This document shows positions 8,213-18,100 of a DNA stretch of 64,000 nucleotides, piece by piece. The notes under the pieces are model-generated. The model was not told the origin of the DNA. It was given only the letters and a program-made list of their open reading frames with translations, and searched no databases. Each line of letters opens with the position of its first letter. The stretch's first letter is position 1. The stretch covers positions 1 to 64,000 of the forward strand of contig JAGWNK010000010.1 of assembly GCA_028871345.1 (NCBI GenBank), read 5' to 3'. This DNA is from Alphaproteobacteria bacterium (lineage in GTDB: Bacteria; Pseudomonadota; Alphaproteobacteria; Micropepsales; Micropepsaceae). The position numbers were made by a program, and so were the translations under genes.

Positions 8213-8944
8213 TCAAACCGCGTCGGGGCGATCGATTTCCGCGGCAAGGGCTTCAACGTTTGGAATCGTGACCTGGCGCCCCGAAAAATGAGCGATTCCG
8301 TCGGTGTCGAGCCGGCTGATGATGCGCGAGATGGTCTCGTGGCGTGCCCCGATCATCGATGCCAGGTCACGCCGGGAAACCGGCAGATCTATAGACTGCG
8401 AGCCGTTCTCATGTATTCGACCGTGCCGGCGGACCAGGATGAGCAGGAGATGGGCCAGCTTGCCGCGGTTGGACAGCGTCGCCTGCCGGAACATCGCATC
8501 GTGGGCGTGTTCCAGCTCTCCGATCAACCTCTCGAGGAACCGCCGGCTGAGCGCTGGCGTGGAGGCCAGCAGTCCGGTGATGGTGGGCCGGTCGATATGG
8601 CAGATGACGGTCGGCCCCAACGCCTCGGCGCTGGTCTTGTGCTCGGTGCCGGTGAGGAACGAGCGATACCCGATCGTGTCGCCCGGATAAGCGAGCGCCA
8701 GCAGCACCGAATTGCCGGCGTCGTCGAAACGGCGGATTCCGACGGTGCCGCCCGAGACGCAATAGACGCCACTGTTCGAATCGCCTTGCGCGAAGACGAC
8801 CGTACCCGAACCGTATTCACGCCGACGCCGTCCCCGCTCCAGCATGGCGCCGGCGGTGTCGTCGAGATCACACCAATCGCTTCGCCGGCCGACATGGCAG
8901 ACGGCGCATCTATGCTTATCGGGCTTCGCGCAGACGTAATCCAT
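8213..8944 (-). CDS. FNR-like Crp/Fnr family transcriptional regulator
   Basis: A 243-aa regulator with an N-terminal Cys-rich segment (C5, C13, C16, C25), a cyclic-nucleotide-type sensor fold and a C-terminal winged helix. The recognition helix HETISRIISRL has the E-x-x-S-R pattern that reads TTGAT half-sites in FNR. Cys115 in PTVICHIDRP falls where E. coli FNR has its central ligand Cys122, so C13/C16/C25/C115 could hold an oxygen-labile 4Fe-4S cluster. The ATG at 8944 has GGAAGGGG upstream. It lies 110 bases upstream of hybO on the same strand and probably controls the hydrogenase. I found no clear FNR box between the two genes. Confidence 0.85.
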   Translation of the reverse strand: MDYVCAKPDKHRCAVCHVGRRSDWCDLDDTAGAMLERGRRRREYGSGTVVFAQGDSNSGVYCVSGGTVGIRRFDDAGNSVLLALAYPGDTIGYRSFLTGTEHKTSAEALGPTVICHIDRPTITGLLASTPALSRRFLERLIGELEHAHDAMFRQATLSNRGKLAHLLLILVRRHGRIHENGSQSIDLPVSRRDLASMIGARHETISRIISRLDTDGIAHFSGRQVTIPNVEALAAEIDRPDAV

Positions 8945-9478
8945 ATCGCCCCTTCCGCGATCGAAGCGGCGGTACGGTTTCCTTGCGCCTCACTGTCAAA
9001 AACGCCGGACTCAAGACCACCCACCAGCCGCGCCGTCGCGCCCCAACCTGCAGGAATGCCCACGGATGCGTTGAACGGAACCGTGATCGCGAAGCGGGTC
9101 CCGATGCTTGGCTTCCCATCACCGCAGAGGATGCACCACAACCAGGAAAATGCCGAAGTACCAGTGGCGCAGAGTCGGATGATACCAGCCCCGATTTTTG
9201 GGTGCACAACCGCGTGAGCGCGGTGTTGCTGCGGCGCACATGTCCGCGCACCGGCGCCGGCAGGGTCTGATGTTAAGCACGATCGGCCGCAGGCGCTCCA
9301 AGACCGCGGAGGCCACCGAGCCGTCGTCGCCGCGTCGCGACAAGCACCGATGCAACGCAGCGGGGGTCGATATTGTCGGGCTCTGCGCGCCGCGAATTCC
9401 ACTTCGCGCGCGTGGGAGGCTGGCGCAGCCAGGAATTATTCGCGTATAGAAGAAGCCGTTTGCAGCCTCGCCACGATC
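8945..9478. other. Divergent intergenic region, fnr-like / nickel permease
   Basis: About 530 bases between divergent genes, presumably holding both promoters. I see a small hairpin around 9206-9219 (ACCGCG-TGAG-CGCGGT) and no convincing gene. A 40-codon minus-strand ORF (9119-9241) ends in a hydrophobic, aromatic stretch but has only a weak start context and no recognised homologue. No TTGAT-N4-ATCAA site or NikR-like palindrome was recognised by eye. Confidence 0.5.
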
Positions 9479-10528
9479 ATGCCGCGCGCGCTTGACAGCA
9501 TTTTCTGCGACCGAACGGGCCGGTTCTCGCGCCGGACAGCCGCTCTTCTCGCCGCCGTGGTCCTCTTCAACCTCCTGACATTGGCCTGGGCCCTGGCGGC
9601 GTTCGGCGGCAGCGGCGTGCTCCTGGGCACGGCCCTGCTGGCCTACGGTCTCGGACTGCGCCATGCCGTCGATGCCGATCACATCGCCGCCATCGACAAT
9701 GTCACCCGCAAGCTCATGCAGGACGGCAAACGTCCCGCCGCCGTGGGGCTGTTTTTCTCGCTGGGGCACTCCGCGGTCGTGGCGCTTGCCTCGCTGGCCA
9801 TCGCGGTGGCCACCATCGCGTTCCGCCGTCATTTCGTCGAGCTGCGCACGATCGGCGGCATCGTCGGCACACTCGTCTCGGCGGTCTTCCTCCTGGCGAT
9901 CGGCGTCGCCAACCTGATCCCGCTGCGTTCGCTCCTGCGCCTCCACAAGCGGGTGAGGAACGGCGAGACCTACCTCGAAGGCGATCTGGACAGCCTGCTG
10001 GCGGGCCGCGGACTGCTCGCCGGGGTCTTTCGTCCGTTGTTCGGCCTGATACGCCACAGCTGGCAGATGTGCGTCGTCGGTTTTCTGTTCGGATTGGGCT
10101 TCGATACCGCAACCGAGATCGGCGTGCTCGGCATATCGGCGTCGCAGAGTTCCAGCGGCATGGTGTTGGGGACGATCATGGCATTCCCGGCGCTGTTTGC
10201 CGCCGGCATGTCGCTCATCGACACGACGGACGGCCTTGTGGTGATGGGGGTCTATGGCTGGGCTTTTGTCGATCCGTTGCGCAGGCTCGGCTACAACATC
10301 GCGGTGACATCCGCGTCCGCCGCGGTGGCTCTGCTGGTCGGCGGCGTCGAGGCGGCGGGCCTGCTGACCGCCAAGTTCGGTCTGAACGGCTGGATCTCGA
10401 CGGAAATTGAGGCGCTGAACGCCCGCTCGACGACCATCGGTCTCGTGATCGTCGCCGCTTTGGCCACCATGTGGCTCGCATCGATCGGAATCAGTTACCA
10501 GCGCAGGCGAAACGCAATCCGCCGCTAG
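9479..10528 (+). CDS. NiCoT family nickel/cobalt permease
   Basis: A 349-aa membrane protein of the HoxN/NixA/HupN family. The signature RHAVDADHIAAIDN (the HX4DH motif in helix II) is at about residues 60-73, and LFFSLGHSAVV and GFLFGLGFDTATEI match the other family signatures. There are about eight hydrophobic segments. It imports Ni2+ (and often Co2+) across the inner membrane, and its place next to the hydrogenase cluster suggests supply for that enzyme. The start is the ATG at 9479 (MPRALDSIF); no strong ribosome binding site is visible. It is convergent with the kinase gene, 23 bases apart. Confidence 0.93.
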   Translation: MPRALDSIFCDRTGRFSRRTAALLAAVVLFNLLTLAWALAAFGGSGVLLGTALLAYGLGLRHAVDADHIAAIDNVTRKLMQDGKRPAAVGLFFSLGHSAVVALASLAIAVATIAFRRHFVELRTIGGIVGTLVSAVFLLAIGVANLIPLRSLLRLHKRVRNGETYLEGDLDSLLAGRGLLAGVFRPLFGLIRHSWQMCVVGFLFGLGFDTATEIGVLGISASQSSSGMVLGTIMAFPALFAAGMSLIDTTDGLVVMGVYGWAFVDPLRRLGYNIAVTSASAAVALLVGGVEAAGLLTAKFGLNGWISTEIEALNARSTTIGLVIVAALATMWLASIGISYQRRRNAIRR

Positions 10529-10551
10529 CCCGCCTCCGGCCCAGTTCGATT

Positions 10552-11919
10552 TCAGCTGGTCGACGGGAAATCGCGCTGAGCGGGAAATATCACCGTCATC
10601 CTGAGGCCCGGGTCGTTGTCGGCGACCTCGATGCGACCGCGATGGATCGCCGCAATAGCGCCGACAAGCGAAAGGCCCAAGCCGCTGCCCGGCGACGAAC
10701 GGCTATGTTCGAGGCGGTAGAAGCGGCGAAAGATGTTCTGGCGTTCGCCGGCGGGCACGCCCGGACCGTTGTCCGAAACGGTGAAGGCGATCGCCTGCCT
10801 TTCCGCCTCGAGCGCCACGTCGATGCGGGTGCCGGGGGGCGTATGCAGGATCGCGTTTTCGATCAGGTTCACGATCATCTGCGACAGCAGCTCCTTGTCG
10901 CCCAACATCTCGGCGTCCGCGACGGTGGACGCGCACAGAAGATGGTTGCGATCCTCTGCCGCCGGCCGGTAAATCTCCACCAGGTTGCGCACGACAGCCC
11001 CCATATCCACGCGCTGGAACGACTTCTGTCCCGCCCCCGCCTCGATCTGGCCGATGCGCAGCAGCGCAGAGAAGGTCGACAGGATGTTCTCAGTATCCGC
11101 GATGGCGCCGTCGATCGTGGCGGCGTAATCGTCCGTCGTCGCGGCTTCGGCGCGCGCCAGTTCCAGGCGATGGCGCAGGCGGGTCAGCGGCGTGCGCAGA
11201 TCGTGCGCGATGTCGTTCGTGATCTGACGGTTGCTCTCCATGAGGTCGTTGATGCGGTCGAGCATGGAATTGATGACGGTTGCCAAGCGGGCCAGTTCAT
11301 CGCCTTCGCCGGCCTTCGGTATGCGCCAGGACAGATGCCCGTCCATGATGGCGCGACAGGTCCGCGTGATGGCGTCCGTCCGGCGCAGGAAGCTGCGGCT
11401 CAACAGAAGGCCGCCGCCGATCGCCATGGCAAGGGTGATCGCCAGGATCCAGCCGATGACGTGGATGGCCTGCTCTTCCGTTTCGTGCAGGACGTAGAGG
11501 TCCTGCCCGGCAAAGGCGTAAAGGCCCGGCCCGATCATTTCCCCCGCGCCGAACGCCTCGTGGGGACGCCGTTGGCCTGCGGCGAGATGGACATGCTTAG
11601 CTCCCGTCGTCACTGCGACGGCCGGCACATTGCCCGCGATCTTGCGTCCCGACGTGGTTTCGAGGACGACGACGTCCGAAGGCGTCGGCTTGGCCAGCCG
11701 CTGGTTGACCACCTCGACGGCCTCGCTCAGGCCCTCGGCCTGGTAGCCTTTGCGGATCGCCGCCAGATCCTCGCGGGCGTTGAGCAGGATTTCGTTGCGA
11801 AACGCCTGGTCGACGATGAGATACAAACCACCTCCCAGCACCGCGATGGCGCCGATCAGCATCGCGGCGAAGATCGCCGTCAGCCGGAAGCTTTCGCTGC
11901 GGACGAGCCTAATTTCCAC
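10552..11919 (-). CDS. Two-component sensor histidine kinase (HAMP, HisKA)
   Basis: A 455-aa membrane kinase. The first helix is near residues 10-33, followed by a periplasmic domain of about 130 residues with a His-rich patch (KHVHLAAGQRRPH). A second helix (IGWILAITLAMAIGGGLLL) and a HAMP segment come next. The H-box is NDIAHDLRTPLTRLR, with N-box NLIENAILH and ATP-lid motifs DNGPGVP and GSGLGLSLV. The start is a GTG at 11919 that overlaps the response-regulator stop by 11 bases. The pair is divergent from an RND efflux operon and probably controls it. The signal is unknown; the His patch would allow metal sensing, but that is only a guess. Confidence 0.9.
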   Translation of the reverse strand: MEIRLVRSESFRLTAIFAAMLIGAIAVLGGGLYLIVDQAFRNEILLNAREDLAAIRKGYQAEGLSEAVEVVNQRLAKPTPSDVVVLETTSGRKIAGNVPAVAVTTGAKHVHLAAGQRRPHEAFGAGEMIGPGLYAFAGQDLYVLHETEEQAIHVIGWILAITLAMAIGGGLLLSRSFLRRTDAITRTCRAIMDGHLSWRIPKAGEGDELARLATVINSMLDRINDLMESNRQITNDIAHDLRTPLTRLRHRLELARAEAATTDDYAATIDGAIADTENILSTFSALLRIGQIEAGAGQKSFQRVDMGAVVRNLVEIYRPAAEDRNHLLCASTVADAEMLGDKELLSQMIVNLIENAILHTPPGTRIDVALEAERQAIAFTVSDNGPGVPAGERQNIFRRFYRLEHSRSSPGSGLGLSLVGAIAAIHRGRIEVADNDPGLRMTVIFPAQRDFPSTS

Positions 11920-12589
11920 GAAGGATGTATCCCGTGCCGCGGATGGTCTGGATGAGCTGGCTTGAAAAGCCCTTGTCCACCTTTGCACGTAGGCGGCTCA
12001 TGTGGGACTCCACGATATTGGTGCGGGGATCGATGTGCAGCTCCCAGACATTCTCGATCAGCATGGTACGCGTCACCACGCGCCCTTCATGCCGGGCGAG
12101 GTATTCCAAGAGCTTGAATTCCTGAGGCTGCAGGTCGATGCGCTGTCCGGCGCGCGAGACGGTCCGCGCGATCAGGTCGATCTCGAGATCGTTCACCTGT
12201 AGCACCGCCTGCAGCTCCGCGCCCGTGCGCTGGCTGCGCCGCGTCAGCGAATTGACGCGCGCCAGAAGCTCGGCGAGCGCGAACGGCTTCACCAGATAGT
12301 CGTCGCCGCCCGCCTCCAAACCCTCGACCCGGTCCCCGATGCCGCCCATCGTCGTCAGGAACAGGATCGGTGTCTGTGAACCCGATTCGCGCAGCCGCTT
12401 CGCCACGGTGAGGCCGTCGAGTTCCGGCAGCATCCGGTCGAGGATGATCACGTCGTGCGGGCCGTCCTTGGCGAGCGCCAGCCCTTCGAGGCCGTCCCGC
12501 GCCCGTTCGACGCTGTGGCCGCTCTGGCGCGCGCCGCGCGCGACGTATTGGGCGGTTTCCTCGTCGTCTTCGACAAGAAGTATTCTCAA
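11909..12589 (-). CDS. OmpR-family response regulator
   Basis: A 226-aa regulator. The receiver domain has acidic pocket EDDEE, phosphoacceptor Asp in VIILDRMLPELDG (about residue 51) and Lys in DYLVKPF. The C-terminal winged helix shows LQPQEFKLLEYLARHEGRVVTR and ends RGTGYILRG. The start codon is TTG at 12589, with GGAACG upstream; no in-frame ATG is close. It is co-transcribed with the downstream kinase gene (11-base overlap) and divergent from the tolC-like gene by about 180 bases, where its target promoter would lie. Confidence 0.92.
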   Translation of the reverse strand: MRILLVEDDEETAQYVARGARQSGHSVERARDGLEGLALAKDGPHDVIILDRMLPELDGLTVAKRLRESGSQTPILFLTTMGGIGDRVEGLEAGGDDYLVKPFALAELLARVNSLTRRSQRTGAELQAVLQVNDLEIDLIARTVSRAGQRIDLQPQEFKLLEYLARHEGRVVTRTMLIENVWELHIDPRTNIVESHMSRLRAKVDKGFSSQLIQTIRGTGYILRGN

Positions 12590-12768
12590 TGCGTTCCGGC
12601 CCCTGATCCGCCCGCGACATCATATCATCGTCACCGCCCTCCGACTTGGAACCTTGGCAAAATATAAGCTGTGCGGACCCGGTCCCGCCGGTCCGGCGAT
12701 GGTAGTGTCCGCGACCGTGGCCCGCCATTGCCGCATCAGGGATGGCGCGTGTCTTGCCGGAGTGAGGG

Positions 12769-14070
12769 ATGCGACACGCAGTTCCCGTGCTGGTCCTGTC
12801 GATCGCCCTTGCCGGTTGCGCCTTCTACAGGCCCGCCCCGCTTCCCGCGGCACCCGACACTGCGGCAACGATGCCCGGCCCCGCGGCGAGCCTCGACATG
12901 GCCGCCGTCGCAAGAGAGGCGGTTGCGCGCAGCCCCGAACTCGCGGCCCTGCGCGCCAAGTCGGAGGTGGCGGAAGCCCAGGCCGCCGCCAGCGGTCTGC
13001 TTCCGGAACCCCAGCTGTCGCTCAGCGGCGACCATCCCACGGTCCACATGCCGGACCTGACGAACGGCTATGCCATGGGGCTGTCGGAGGATCTCCAACA
13101 GCTGCTGACCTTCCCGTCGCGGCTGTCGGCGGCGCGAGCCTCCGAGGCGCAGTCCAAGCTCGACCTTTTGTGGAACGAGTGGCAGGTCGTCGAACGCGCC
13201 GGCACGCTGTACGCGCAGAAGCTGTTCCTCGACGAGAAGGCCGCGCGCTTGCGCCGCACCGCGTCGCTGATGCTGCGCCAGGCAGACCATTCGCAAGCCG
13301 CGCTGGCGGCCGGCAACACCACGCTCGATCTGGCGGGTGCCGACCTGTCCACCGCGCTCGATCTGTCCGGCCAGGCCGACAGCGCGGCGCGCGACGCCCT
13401 TGCCGCCGACGCGGGGTTGCGAATGCTGCTCGTTTTGAAGCCCGACGCGCCCCTGCAACTGGCGCCGCTCGGCGATCCGGAGCCGTACACGAGAGAGCAG
13501 GTCAGCGAGGCGCTCGCCACCGTCGACAAGAAACGACCCGACCTTCTTGCGTTGCAGGCGGGATATCACGCCCAGGAGGAGAACGTCCGCACCGCCATCC
13601 TGCAGCAGTTCCCCGCCATCACGCTGGGCTTCAACCGCGCCTCGGACACCACCGGCGTGCAGACGAACGGGCTGGCGCTGACCGTCAATCTTCCGATCTT
13701 CGGCGGCGTGCAGAACACGATCCGCCTCCAGCGCGCGACGCGCACCCAACTGAAGGCCGAATACCAGACGCGGCTCAACCAGACGGAATCGGATGCTTGG
13801 CGGCTTTATGCGGAGATGTCGCTGCTGCGCGACCAGGTGACGCTGCTGGAGGCGAAACTGCCGGAGTTCGAGCGCATGGGCGAGGTCGGCCAGCGGGCAT
13901 ACATCGCCGGCGACTTGCCGGCCGCGACCTACGTCATCCTCGAAACCTCGCTCAGCGCCCGCCTGTCGGAACTTTACGATCTCAAGTCCCAGCTATGGAG
14001 CGACACCCTGGCGCTCCACTCGATCCTGGCGATGCCCCTCATCGCCCCCGCAGAAGTCCCACCGAAATGA
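12769..14070 (+). CDS. TolC-family outer-membrane efflux lipoprotein
   Basis: A 433-aa protein with a lipoprotein signal (MRHAVPVLVLSIALAGC) and two long alpha-helical repeats typical of outer-membrane efflux proteins. The second repeat starts around VSEALATVDKKRPDLLALQAGYHAQEENVRTA. It should form the trimeric outer-membrane duct of the pump encoded by the next two genes. A GA-rich GTGAGGG lies directly before the ATG. The stop overlaps the membrane-fusion gene (ATGA), showing tight coupling. Confidence 0.9.
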   Translation: MRHAVPVLVLSIALAGCAFYRPAPLPAAPDTAATMPGPAASLDMAAVAREAVARSPELAALRAKSEVAEAQAAASGLLPEPQLSLSGDHPTVHMPDLTNGYAMGLSEDLQQLLTFPSRLSAARASEAQSKLDLLWNEWQVVERAGTLYAQKLFLDEKAARLRRTASLMLRQADHSQAALAAGNTTLDLAGADLSTALDLSGQADSAARDALAADAGLRMLLVLKPDAPLQLAPLGDPEPYTREQVSEALATVDKKRPDLLALQAGYHAQEENVRTAILQQFPAITLGFNRASDTTGVQTNGLALTVNLPIFGGVQNTIRLQRATRTQLKAEYQTRLNQTESDAWRLYAEMSLLRDQVTLLEAKLPEFERMGEVGQRAYIAGDLPAATYVILETSLSARLSELYDLKSQLWSDTLALHSILAMPLIAPAEVPPK

Positions 14071-15092
14071 AATCTCCCGCTCTTGCATGCGTTTTGCCGC
14101 TGGCAGTCTTCGCCCTTTGCGGGCGCGCCGTCGCCGATCCTGCCGCGCTGGTCACACTGGCGATCGTGAAATCGGGAAGCCTGCAGCAACAGGTGACGAC
14201 GTTCGGCACGATCGCCGCCGATCCGGGCGGCGTGACCACGGTGGCCATTCCGCGGGACGGGATCGTTGCCGCGGTATCGGTGCGTCCCGGGCAGATGGTC
14301 AAGCGCGGCGATGCCATCGCTACGGTCGATACGGCGCCCGCCGCGGCGGCCCAGTTCTCGCAGGCCAGGTCGTCGCTCGACTTCGCGCGGAAGGACCTCG
14401 AACACACGAAGGCGCTGTTCGGCGAGCAGCTCGCCACCAAGAGTCAGCTTGCCGCCGCCGAGAAAGCCTATTCGGATGCGCTCGCGCTCTACCGCCAGCA
14501 GCAGAACATCGGAGCCGATCAGGCGCAGCAGGTGCTGCGCGCCCCCGCGCCTGGCGCCGTCACGGCGGTCTCCGTTTCCCCGGGTGACCGCGTTGCCGCC
14601 AACACCGTCCTGGCGACCATCTCCAACCGCGACCATCTCGTCGTCAATCTCGGCCTCGAACCAGAGGTCGCCGCCGCCGTGCCCGTCGGGGCGCCCGTTC
14701 GCCTGACGTCGGCGCAGGACAGCGCCATCGGTTTCTGGTCGAAAGTGCTGTCTGTGGCGGCCATGCTCGATCCCCAGAGCAGGCTCGTGAATGCGGTGGC
14801 CGAGGTGCCGGCCAACATGTCGCCTCACCTCTTCCTGGGAATGTCCCTTGAAGCGCGGATCGACCTGCCGGCGCGCCGGGGGCTGACGATCCCCAAGAGT
14901 GCGCTCATGGCCGACGAGAAGGGAACCTATGTCTTCGTCGTCAGCAGCGGCAAGGCCCACCGACGCGATGTCACGGTCGTGTTCGAAACGCCGCGGGACG
15001 CCCTCGTCGCCGGCGGCCTGAAGGCCAACGAGCAGGTGGTCTCGGCCGGAAATTCCGGCGTGGAAGACGGCGTGGCGGTCCGGACCAAGTGA
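14067..15092 (+). CDS. RND efflux periplasmic adaptor (membrane fusion protein)
   Basis: A 341-aa HlyD/RND adaptor: an N-terminal signal peptide (MKSPALACVLPLAVFALCGRAVA), a lipoyl half-motif (IPRDGIVAAVSVRPGQMVKRGDAIATV), a helical hairpin (FSQARSSLDFARKDLEH...), the second lipoyl half (RAPAPGAVTAVSVSPGDRVAANTVLATI), then a beta-barrel and a membrane-proximal domain. It joins the inner-membrane pump to the TolC-like duct. The ATG at 14067 overlaps the preceding stop; the ORF-track start at 12339 is a fusion of reading frames and not real. Confidence 0.92.
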   Translation: MKSPALACVLPLAVFALCGRAVADPAALVTLAIVKSGSLQQQVTTFGTIAADPGGVTTVAIPRDGIVAAVSVRPGQMVKRGDAIATVDTAPAAAAQFSQARSSLDFARKDLEHTKALFGEQLATKSQLAAAEKAYSDALALYRQQQNIGADQAQQVLRAPAPGAVTAVSVSPGDRVAANTVLATISNRDHLVVNLGLEPEVAAAVPVGAPVRLTSAQDSAIGFWSKVLSVAAMLDPQSRLVNAVAEVPANMSPHLFLGMSLEARIDLPARRGLTIPKSALMADEKGTYVFVVSSGKAHRRDVTVVFETPRDALVAGGLKANEQVVSAGNSGVEDGVAVRTK

Positions 15093-15107
15093 TGCGGGTG
15101 ATCTGAC

Positions 15108-18100
15108 ATGTCGCTCGCGCACTGGGTATCGCTGCATCGGCGTTCGATCATCTTTCTGCTGTTCGTTGCCGCGGTCGGCGGCATCGTCGGCGGCCTCAAT
15201 CTTCCCGTCGCGCTCTTCCCGAATGTCAGCTTCCCGCGCGTGCGCGTCACCGTCGACGCCGGCGACAGGCCGGCGGACGCGATGGTCGCCCAGGTCACCC
15301 TCCCCGTCGAACAGGCGGTGCGTTCCGTGCCGGGCCTGCTCGACGTGCGCTCCACCACGAGCCGCGGCAGCGCCGAACTGTCGCTGACGTTCCGTTGGGG
15401 GCTCGACATGAACGTCGTCGAGCTTCAGGTGGAGTCCGCGATCGGCCGCATCCTGCCGTCGCTTCCCCGCGGCACGAGCTTCGAAGCCAGCCGCATGAAT
15501 CCGACCGTGTTTCCGGTCGGCGCCTACAGCCTGACCTCCGACGCGTTGAGCCAGGCCCAGCTTCGCGACATCGGACAGTACCAGCTCATTCCCCTGCTCT
15601 CCGCCATCCCCGGCGTCGCCTCGGTGGATGTGCAGGGCGGCGATATCCGCGAATTCCGCGTGCAGGCCGATCCGGCGCTGCTGGCGAGCTACGGGCTGAC
15701 CATGGCCGATTTGAGCGCCGCCCTCGGCGCCTCCAACGTGCTCCAGGTCGTGGGCAAAGTGCAGGACCGCCACAAGCTGCTGCTGGCGGTCGCCGACAAC
15801 AGCCTCAAGTCGGTCCAGGACATCGCCGGCACCGTCTTGCGAACGACGGCGAGCGGCTCCGTCAGATTGTCCGATGTGGCGAAAATCTACGAGGGAGCGG
15901 CGCCGAATTACTCTATCGTCACGGCGGACGGGCACAAGGCGGTGCTGCTTCAGGTATTCCAGCAGCCAGACGGCAACACCGTCCAGATCGTCCACGACGT
16001 GGCCAAGGCCCTTCAGCGCTATCAGCCGAAGCTGCCGGCGGGATTGACGATCCACAACTGGTACGACCAGAGCCAGTTGATCCTGGCGTCGGCGGGCAGC
16101 GTGCGCGACGCCATCCTGATCGGCATCGTATTGTCCGGTCTCGTGCTCTTCGTCTTCCTGCGCAACCTCAAGATCACCGCCATCGTGCTCGTCTTCGTGC
16201 CCGCCGTGCTCGCGGCCACGGTCCTGGTTCTCTACCTCCTGGGGATGAGCTTCAACATCATGACCCTGGGGGGCATGGCCGCCGCCATCGGCCTGGTCAT
16301 CGACGACGCCATCGTGATGATCGAGCAGATCACGCGCCGCTTGGCGAACAACACCGAGCACATCCACGACACGATCCGCCGGGCCGTGGGGGAGTTCCTG
16401 TCGCCGCTGGCGGGGTCCTCGCTGGCGACCACCATCATCTTCTTCCCGCTGGCGTTTCTCAGTGGGGTGACCGGCGCCTTCTTCAAGGCCTTGTCGCTGA
16501 CCATGGCAAGCGCGCTCGTCATCTCGTTCTTCGCCGCGTGGTTCGTCGTGCCGCTGCTTGCCGACTACCTGATCACCGCCGAAGATGCCGAGATCGAGAA
16601 GCGGAGTCCGATCTACGATCGGGTGGTGCACGCCTACGAACGCGCCTATCGCCGCGCCCGGGCCAATCCACTCCTCCTCGTCGGCGTGCTGGCCGCCGGA
16701 CTCGCCATGGGAGCTTTTGCCTTCACGCAGGTGGGATCCGGTTTCATGCCGTCGATGGACGAAGGCGGCTTCATCCTTGATTACATCGCCCCGCCAGGCA
16801 CCTCCCTCGAGGGCACCAACCGGATGCTCGACGAGGTCGAGGAGATCATCCGGGCGACGCCCGAAGTCGAGACCTATTCCCGCCGCACGGGCGCCCAGCT
16901 CGGCGGCGGGCTGACCGAGGCCAACACGGGTGACTTCTTCATCCGCCTCAAACCGCTGCCACGCCGCCCCATTGACGATGTAATGGCCGATGTCGCCCAC
17001 CAGGTGGAAGAAAAGGTGCCGGGCCTCGAAATCGAGACCGCCCAGCTCATGGAAGATCTGATCGGCGATCTCACCGCTGTGCCGCAGCCCATCGAGATCA
17101 AGATCTTCGGCAACGATCCCGCCGCCCTGCGCGCCGTGGCTCCCAAGGTGGCGGCGCTGATCGGCACCGTCAGAGGCGTGACCGAGATCAAGGACGGCGT
17201 GGTGCCCGCCGGCGACGGGCTGGCGATCGACATCGATCCCGTGCGCGCCGGCATCGAGGGCCTGACGCCGCAAGCCGTCGCCCAACAGATGGAAGGCTAC
17301 ATATCGGGCATCGTGGCGACCGAGGTGCCGGAACAGGATCGCGTCATCGGCGTCCGCGTCTGGGTGCCGCCGGCGGTGCGCGCCTCCATCGCCGATCTCA
17401 GCCGCGCGCTGATTGCCGCGCCAGACGGGCACAAGGTGGCGCTGTCGCGCCTGGCAACCCTGCACATCCTGACAGGACAGCCCGAGATCACGCGCGACAA
17501 CCTGAAAACCATGGTGCCGGTGACGGCGCGCATCGAAGGCCGCGACATGGGCAGCACGGTGCAGGAAGTCAGGAACGCGCTGGACAAGAGCCATCTGATT
17601 TCGGGCGACATGTACTACGAGCTCGGCGGCCTTTACGAGCAGCAGCAGATCGCCTTCCGTGGCCTCATGGCCGTGATCGCCGCGGCCTTCTTCCTTGTCT
17701 TCCTCCTCCTCCTGTTCCTCTACGAGCGGTTCGATTTCGCGGTGTCGATCATCCTGATGCCGCTGCTCGCCATGCCTTTCGTCTTCGTCGGCCTCTGGCT
17801 CACCGGCATCGAACTCAACATCTCGGCGATGATGGGCATGACGATGGTGGTGGGCATCGTCACCGAGGTCGCGATCTTCTACTTCTCGGAATACGAGGAC
17901 CTCCTGGCGCGCGGCGAAACCCCCGCCGAGGCGCGCCTCAATGCCGGGCGCAACCGTTTCCGCCCCATCGCCATGACGACTCTGGCGGCGGTTCTGGCGC
18001 TCTTGCCGCTGGCGCTGGCGCTCGGCCAGGGCGCCGCCATGCAGCAGCCGCTGGCCATCGCCATCATCTCTGGCCTGATTGTGCAGATGCCGCTGGTCCT

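Noticed and set aside
9119-9241. A 40-codon minus-strand ORF with a hydrophobic aromatic tail (WYHPTLRHWYFGIFLVVV), upstream of the fnr-like gene
   Set aside because: Weak start context, no recognised family, and several overlapping frames in the same region are equally open because of high GC.
12339-14066. Upstream extension of the RND adaptor frame
   Set aside because: It overlaps the response regulator and the tolC-like gene in other frames; the adaptor signal peptide starts at 14067.
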